Origin: Planctomycetota bacterium
Lineage (GTDB): Bacteria > Planctomycetota > UBA11346
Reading direction: 5' to 3'
NCBI GenBank assembly: GCA_947470885.1
Contig: CANIXE010000181.1
Coordinates: 1 to 5,375 of the forward strand
Length of the DNA: 5,375 nucleotides
Shown: piece by piece, positions 1-3,434 of the stretch
How the letters are laid out: each line of letters opens with the position of its first letter
Numbering within the stretch: the first letter of the stretch is position 1
Made by a program: the position numbers and the translations under genes
The notes under the pieces: model-generated
The model's input: the letters and a program-made list of their open reading frames with translations, nothing else
Told to the model about the DNA's origin: nothing
The model's database searches: none

Positions 1-332
1 GCGCTGTCCCGGGCGGGGGAATCCGGGGCGGCGTAGCGCAGGTCGGCCACCACCCCCTCCTTGGTCCAGAAGCCCCGGAGATTCACCAGGGCCGGCAGGT
101 CATTGCCTGTGCGGCGGAAGCGGTCCAGGTAGTTTTCATAGCGACGGGAGGCACCATGGGCCTTGCGTTCGCCGGCCCCGGTGGTGTCGCTGGCGCCATT
201 TTTGCCCGCGCCTTCCGATAGCGCTTCGGTCAAGGTCGTCCCCTGCAGCCGCATCACCCCGAAATTGATGATCAAAATCCCGATGAACGTCGGGATCATC
301 AGCAGCAGGCGGCGAATCAGGTAGGCGGTCAC
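1..332 (-). CDS. YejB-like peptide ABC transporter permease, N-terminal part (partial)
   Basis: This is the first 110 codons of an inner-membrane permease of the oligopeptide/microcin C (YejB) type; the rest lies beyond the left edge. The start is a GTG at 332, preceded by a purine-rich AGAAGGGGA stretch that can act as ribosome binding site. The protein opens TAYLIRRLLLMIPTFIGILI, which closely follows the usual first transmembrane segment of YejB/DppB permeases (xAYLIRRLLLxIPT). After that segment comes a long soluble stretch (about residues 30-110) rich in Gly, Ala, Arg and Asp, with an YENYLDRFRRTGNDLP motif. This is the region that in YejB-type proteins precedes the second membrane segment. 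It lies downstream of the binding-protein gene on the same strand, so it is probably in the same operon despite the 166-base gap. Family assignment is firm. The substrate (peptide, possibly microcin C-like) is inferred from homology only. Confidence 0.85.
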   Translation of the reverse strand, partial: MTAYLIRRLLLMIPTFIGILIINFGVMRLQGTTLTEALSEGAGKNGASDTTGAGERKAHGASRRYENYLDRFRRTGNDLPALVNLRGFWTKEGVVADLRYAAPDSPARDS

Positions 333-358
333 GCCCAGGGTCCCCTTCTGCTTTCTAC

Positions 359-423
359 GTACCTCTCCAGCTTCGCTGGGGTTCCGGCTTCGCCGGAAGG
401 GTCGGCTTTGCCGCCCCAGGTAC
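359..423. repeat. Tandem hairpin (cloverleaf-like) element between binding protein and permease genes
   Basis: Three short hairpins follow each other at a period of about 17-18 bases. CCAGC-TTC-GCTGG is at 367-379, TTCCGGC-TTC-GCCGGAA at 382-398, and CGGC-TTT-GCCG at 403-413. All share the core GCTTYGC. The trio is enclosed by GTACCT (359-364) and its exact complement AGGTAC (418-423), so the whole can be drawn as a closed stem with three arms. A further weak hairpin with a similar core (GGGC-TGC-GCCC, 436-446) and a GGCC-N5-GGCC pair (459-471) lie just beyond it. There is no T-run on either side, so it does not look like an ordinary intrinsic terminator. It most resembles an extragenic palindromic element. 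In the transcript it could block 3'-to-5' decay of the upstream binding-protein message; that role is inferred. Confidence 0.6.
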
Positions 424-498
424 TTGTTGAAGCAGGGGCTGCGCCCACGCTCCGTTCCGGCCCTGACGGCCCTCCATCCCCGAGCATTCTGCGCCTGC

Positions 499-2523
499 TC
501 ACTGGCGCAGATGCCAGAAGACGGGGGAGCGATTCTTCAGGGGATGCAGTTCATCCAGGCCCTTGGTCACGCCCTCCAGCCAACGTCCCGGTTCCAGGGG
601 CACGCCCTTCGGCGGGATGTTCTGCCAGGTGAAAATACCTTCGCCGCTGCGGAAAAACGTGTAGGGTTGTTCTTCGTGGAGGATCGCCTGGATCTCCCGG
701 GCGATGGCGATCCGTGCCGGGACCTCGAAGGTGTTGCGTAACTTAACGGCCAGTTCATCAATCCGGGCGTTCTTCAGGCCACAGTGGTTGCTACCACCCT
801 GGACGTCCACCTGGGAGCTGTGCCAGAGCTGGTAGAAATCGATGTCAAAATCCATCTGCCAGGCGCCGACGACGCCGTCGAAGTCACGGTCTTCGTAGAT
901 CCGAATCAGTTCCTTGAATTCGTAGGGCTTGGGGGCCAGGGAAATGCCCAGTTCCTTCAGCGCGGCTTTGTAGATCGCCAGGGTGTTGTCCCACTCCGGG
1001 CTGTTGGCGTAATATTTGATTTCGAAGGAAAAATCAGTTTTTTTGCCGTCAATCTTCCGGTCGAGGATTCCGTCGCCATCGCTGTCCTTCCAGCCGGCGT
1101 CGGCGAGCAGCGTCTTGGCCAGGGCGGGATCGTAGGCCCAGGGAATCAGGTCCTTGTTGCAGTACTGACTGTCGGGATGAATGCTCCCGTTGGCGGGGAG
1201 GCCCAAGCCCATGAACACATCGCGGATGATCCGCTCCTTGGGAAAGGCCAGACTCATCGCCTGGCGGACCCGTTTGTCGGCGAACAGGGGCCGGCGCATG
1301 TTCCAGCCCAGGTAGCTGAAGACCAAGCCTTTCACCCGCTCCCAGCCTAGTTCGCCGGTGCGCCCGGCTTTGGGATTGGCGGGATCCAGGGCGGCAAAAC
1401 GCGGTTCATGGTGATCCAGAACTTCGGCCTTGTATTGCAGTGGGCTGAGGCCATGGGCGTGGACCTGGCCGTTTTTGAAGGCAATCAGCTGGGGATCCGG
1501 CTGTTTGATATCGAGGATCCATTCCACTTGGTCGAAGTGGCTGCCCGGGACGCCCCAATAGTCGGGATTGCGCCGGAAGCGGGCCACCTTGTCCTGCACA
1601 TATTCCTCCATGCGGTAGGCCCCCACGCCGCACACGCCGTTGAATTCATCGAACCAGTGGCGGTTGAAGGTCACCGCCAACTTGTCCTTGGGGATGGGCG
1701 AGCCGTCCCGGTTGGCCCCGTAGATGTGCCGGGGCAGGGGTGACAGGCCCAGGGTTGCCGACAGGCTGGTAAAGACCTTGGTTTTCCAGCGCACCACCAG
1801 GGTCCTGGGGTCGGGGGTCTCCACCCCGGCAATATCCTCGTAGTAGTTCCGCAGTTGCGGGCACTCCACGGCGGGATCGAGGATCAGGTCCAGGGCGAAC
1901 TTGAAGTCGGCGCTGGTCAGTTCCACGTCCTTGTTTAGCCAGGCGAACTCCGGTTTGGCGACGCATACCGGTCGCTGCCACTTCACCCCCGGACGCAGGG
2001 TGAAGGTGTAGGTTTTGTAGTCGTCGCTGATGACCACCGAGGTGGCCAGGCTCTCTTGCCATTCCTCGGGAGCCTTGGCGGGATTATCGCACAGGCTGTC
2101 GTTGCACAGGGATTGGATGTCGTGGCCCACCGCCGAATTGTCGATGAGGGGGTTGATGCCCTTGGGGCTGGTGCTGAACGTACGGCGGGTGCCGCCCTGC
2201 CATTCTGGGTGGTAATAGCTGGTATCGTAGGGTCGTAGGAAGTTCACCCCCAACTTGGGATTGCCGTCCCGGGCGGCATCCGCTGCTGGGGGCGTGGTCG
2301 TTGTCGCTGTCCCGGCGGCCACCGGAGCAGTGATCGCGGGCCGCCGGGACAGCTCCTGGCGCAACGCCCGCAGTTCTTCGGTCTGGGCCCGGGTTGCCTC
2401 GGCCAGTCGCTCCACGGCCTTGTTCACCGCGCCCAGTTGTTGGGGCTCCCGCCAGCGGTCGACGACGAAGGCCAAGAGCAGCGCGGCGATGGCGAACAGC
2501 AGGACGAGCTTGAGGGCGTTCAT
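499..2523 (-). CDS. Membrane-anchored family 5 extracellular solute-binding protein of a peptide ABC importer (YejA-like)
   Basis: This 674-residue protein should capture peptides in the periplasm and deliver them to the permease encoded next to it. Residues 6-21 form a hydrophobic segment with no clear signal peptidase or lipobox site, so it is probably an uncleaved anchor. Residues 30-58 form a heptad pattern (L30, V33, V37, L40, T44, Q47, L51, L54, L58) typical of a coiled coil. A Thr/Ala/Pro-rich linker (about 62-87) leads to the SBP_bac_5 domain, about residues 130-600. That domain shows the expected TYTFTLRPGVKW strand, the LTSADFKFALDLILDP helix, and the GWKDSDGDGILD turn near 478-488. 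There are several Cys residues (SLCNDSLC, NGVCGVG, QYCNKD, SNHCGLKN), which may form disulphides. The start is chosen because it gives the hydrophobic N-terminus; it lacks a good Shine-Dalgarno (AGG is 14 bases upstream). The protein is longer than usual binding proteins (500-600) because of the anchor and coiled coil. Substrate is not known. Confidence 0.9.
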   Translation of the reverse strand: MNALKLVLLFAIAALLLAFVVDRWREPQQLGAVNKAVERLAEATRAQTEELRALRQELSRRPAITAPVAAGTATTTTPPAADAARDGNPKLGVNFLRPYDTSYYHPEWQGGTRRTFSTSPKGINPLIDNSAVGHDIQSLCNDSLCDNPAKAPEEWQESLATSVVISDDYKTYTFTLRPGVKWQRPVCVAKPEFAWLNKDVELTSADFKFALDLILDPAVECPQLRNYYEDIAGVETPDPRTLVVRWKTKVFTSLSATLGLSPLPRHIYGANRDGSPIPKDKLAVTFNRHWFDEFNGVCGVGAYRMEEYVQDKVARFRRNPDYWGVPGSHFDQVEWILDIKQPDPQLIAFKNGQVHAHGLSPLQYKAEVLDHHEPRFAALDPANPKAGRTGELGWERVKGLVFSYLGWNMRRPLFADKRVRQAMSLAFPKERIIRDVFMGLGLPANGSIHPDSQYCNKDLIPWAYDPALAKTLLADAGWKDSDGDGILDRKIDGKKTDFSFEIKYYANSPEWDNTLAIYKAALKELGISLAPKPYEFKELIRIYEDRDFDGVVGAWQMDFDIDFYQLWHSSQVDVQGGSNHCGLKNARIDELAVKLRNTFEVPARIAIAREIQAILHEEQPYTFFRSGEGIFTWQNIPPKGVPLEPGRWLEGVTKGLDELHPLKNRSPVFWHLRQ

Positions 2524-2578
2524 GGGATGGGCGAGAACCTATGAGCCGACCTGCCCAGGGAAGGCCAGCGGTGGTATA

Positions 2579-2630
2579 TGGAAAACAAGGGGCCTCCGGC
2601 GTCACAGACGCCAGAGACCCGGAAGCCTTG
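2579..2630 (-). terminator. Factor-independent terminator of the small membrane protein gene
   Basis: Read on the minus strand, CAAGG at the beginning pairs with CCTTG at the end (2626-2630 with 2586-2590). Inside this, CTTCCGG can pair with CCGGAGG, with one G-U pair and a two-base bulge. At the tip is GGCGTC-TGT-GACGCC (2598-2612), which partly competes with the outer stem. The stem is followed directly by TTTTC (2585-2581). This is the expected layout of an intrinsic terminator for minus-strand transcription. On the plus strand there is no T-run after the stem. It lies 30 bases after the stop of the small gene and 56 bases ahead of the start of the binding-protein gene, so the transporter operon probably has its own promoter or depends on readthrough. 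I could not recognise a good promoter in the remaining 55 bases. Confidence 0.7.
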
Positions 2631-2659
2631 CCGGGCAATGGGAATGCGCCGTCGCCGGA

Positions 2660-2983
2660 TCACTCCCAGGTCAGGGTTCGGCCCGCGCGGCGCACAGGCC
2701 CGCCTGGAACATGATGCCCCCGGCCTCGCCGGTGACCACGGTCGATCTGAAAACCGATTCCACCCAGAGCCTGACTGACGCCATCCTCACATGAGTACCC
2801 AGGCGATGAACCCTTCAGCGCTGCTTCTGGGGGCGCGGCAGAGGTTGCGGTCTCAGTGGTAGGTCCCGCCGGAAGGTCTTGGACAGGGGGCTTCTTATGG
2901 ATGAAATAGTAGATGATCAGGCCAACGATGGCCACCGGTGCGGCAATAGCGATGATGACAGCTCCGATTTCACTGTCCTTCAT
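2660..2983 (-). CDS. Small predicted membrane protein of unknown function; C-terminal half uncertain
   Basis: The gene starts at an ATG with a clear GGAG Shine-Dalgarno seven bases upstream (2991-2994). The first 31 residues (MKDSEIGAVIIAIAAPVAIV, then GLIIYYFIHKK) form one transmembrane helix, about residues 7-28. A positive HKK follows, so the N-terminus is probably outside and the tail in the cytoplasm. A Pro/Thr/Ala-rich stretch follows (about 32-56). From about residue 57 the translated tail is rich in Gly, Arg and His and looks less like natural protein, and its third codon positions are mixed. The overlapping frame (see 2671-2784) has strongly G/C-rich third positions there. The true product may therefore be about 60 residues plus a tail from another frame. 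I do not recognise the family. It is divergent from the helix-turn-helix gene and shares a 111-base control region with it. Confidence 0.55.
   Translation of the reverse strand: MKDSEIGAVIIAIAAPVAIVGLIIYYFIHKKPPVQDLPAGPTTETATSAAPPEAALKGSSPGYSCEDGVSQALGGIGFQIDRGHRRGRGHHVPGGPVRRAGRTLTWE
2671..2784 (-). other. Alternative-frame coding segment overlapping the small membrane protein gene
   Basis: In the frame one base off from the 2660-2983 gene, the minus strand is open from 2814 to a TGA at 2671-2673. It contains an ATG at 2784 that would give 37 residues, ending TGEAGGIMFQAGLCAARAEP. The last 22 codons all carry G or C in the third position, as expected for coding DNA in this GC-rich genome, while the annotated frame is mixed over the same bases. 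A TGAGG lies immediately before the ATG, too close for a normal Shine-Dalgarno; a GTG at 2790 is an alternative start. It could be a separate small gene, or the real C-terminal part of the membrane protein after a single-base frameshift (natural or a sequencing error). I do not recognise the sequence. Confidence 0.3.
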
Positions 2984-3011
2984 AGCAACGCTCCGGTTAG
3001 ATGACCTCTCG

Positions 3012-3039
3012 CCTGTTCAATTCTCTATCGCTCAACAGG
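3012..3039. promoter_or_regulatory. Dyad CCTGTT-N16-AACAGG in the divergent control region
   Basis: CCTGTT at 3012-3017 is matched by its exact complement AACAGG at 3034-3039. The half-sites are 22 bases apart centre to centre, about two helical turns. It lies upstream of the minus-strand membrane protein gene and 56 bases ahead of the helix-turn-helix gene. A six-base inverted repeat of this kind can occur by chance, so this is a weak candidate for a protein binding site. Confidence 0.25.
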
Positions 3040-3040
3040 A

Positions 3041-3060
3041 TGAGCAATCCAGGTTGCTCA
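3041..3060. promoter_or_regulatory. Perfect operator-like dyad TGAGCAA-N6-TTGCTCA
   Basis: A perfect 7-base inverted repeat with a 6-base spacer spans 20 bases, the usual size for the operator of a dimeric helix-turn-helix protein. It lies in the 111-base region between the two divergent genes, 35 bases ahead of the helix-turn-helix start codon, where a bound protein could affect transcription both ways. The small regulator encoded just downstream is the obvious candidate to bind it, but this is inferred. The spacer and arms could also form a short hairpin. Confidence 0.45.
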
Positions 3061-3080
3061 GACAAGGGGCAGATTGGACT

Positions 3081-3102
3081 GATACCATGATACGATGGCA
3101 TC
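3081..3102. promoter_or_regulatory. Imperfect dyad overlapping the start codon of the helix-turn-helix gene
   Basis: GATACCAT (3081-3088) and ATGGCATC (3095-3102) are inverted repeats with seven of eight positions matching, separated by six bases. The right arm contains the ATG start codon at 3095. Its spacer length is the same as in the 3041-3060 dyad, and the two centres are 41 bases apart, close to four helical turns. The half-site sequences differ, so the same protein need not bind both. A protein bound here would sit over the start of the gene, as in autoregulation. There is no good Shine-Dalgarno before this ATG; AAGGGG at 3064-3069 is too far away. Confidence 0.35.
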
Positions 3103-3394
3103 TCGGCCCCAGACGCCCTTTGGCGACTACTTCGACGCGTTGCTTCGGCAGCGCGGTCTGAGCGTACGGGCATTTGGTAAACTGGTTGGCTTGGGTGTCA
3201 GCAGCGTTTCCGCTGCCAAACGCCGGGCCATTGATCCGGCAAGGATCGAGCCGTGGGCCGATGCATGGGCTCTGAAGGGGCAGGATCGTGCCCATTTCAT
3301 CCATCTGGCGTGGTTGACCCACACACCGCCCGTGATTGTGGCGCTGATCGACAGCCTGGAGAGGCAGTTGGCTCGTTACCAGGCAGGACGATAG
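3095..3394 (+). CDS. Small helix-turn-helix DNA-binding regulator upstream of hsdM
   Basis: This 99-residue protein is predicted to be a cytoplasmic DNA-binding regulator of the Cro/CI (XRE)-like type. Helix 1 is about residues 9-20 (FGDYFDALLRQR), helix 2 about 23-31 (SVRAFGKLV), and the recognition helix about 34-46 (GVSSVSAAKRRAI), with basic residues K42, R43 and R44. Residues 48-75 are further helices (an alanine/tryptophan-rich AWALKGQDRAHF, then LAWLTHTPP), similar to the region after the helix-turn-helix in phage-type repressors. Residues 80-95 form a C-terminal amphipathic helix that could serve in dimer formation. The ATG at 3095 gives the full first helix but has little Shine-Dalgarno. 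The gene ends 40 bases before hsdM on the same strand and is preceded by two dyads, so control of itself and of hsdM is plausible. The exact family is unsure, and an antitoxin-like role cannot be excluded. Confidence 0.75.
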   Translation: MASRPQTPFGDYFDALLRQRGLSVRAFGKLVGLGVSSVSAAKRRAIDPARIEPWADAWALKGQDRAHFIHLAWLTHTPPVIVALIDSLERQLARYQAGR

Positions 3395-3412
3395 GCCATT
3401 TCTCGACAGGTT

Positions 3413-3418
3413 TATACT
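3413..3418 (+). promoter_or_regulatory. Possible -10 element just before hsdM
   Basis: TATACT matches the -10 consensus TATAAT at five of six positions and lies 16 bases before the hsdM ATG at 3435. A transcript starting from it would have a leader of only about 10 bases, in line with the absence of a clear Shine-Dalgarno ahead of hsdM. No convincing -35 element lies 16-18 bases upstream, so an activator would be needed, or the match is chance. Confidence 0.2.
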
Positions 3419-3434
3419 GGCTCGCACAACTTGG

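Noticed and set aside
359..423. Cloverleaf fold considered as a tRNA, and tandem hairpins considered as CRISPR repeats
   Set aside because: The arms lack the seven-base anticodon and T loops and the closing stem is only six pairs. The repeats have no unique spacers and a period of about 18 bases, so neither a tRNA nor a CRISPR array fits.
355..477. 40-residue minus-strand open frame through the hairpin array
   Set aside because: It is Arg/Pro/Lys-rich and its sequence is dictated by the palindromes; more likely the translation of a repeat element than a gene.
784..1350. 188-codon open frame on the plus strand
   Set aside because: It lies opposite the conserved binding-protein domain and has the composition of an antisense shadow.
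2084..2638. 184-codon minus-strand open frame overlapping the binding-protein start
   Set aside because: It is in a different frame from the binding protein, which has a proper membrane anchor and domain; the translation is Gly/Arg/Pro-rich and it starts within the terminator region.
2255..2794. 179-codon plus-strand open frame across the start of the binding protein and the terminator
   Set aside because: It is opposite the anchor and coiled-coil coding region and runs through the terminator hairpin; no recognisable protein features.
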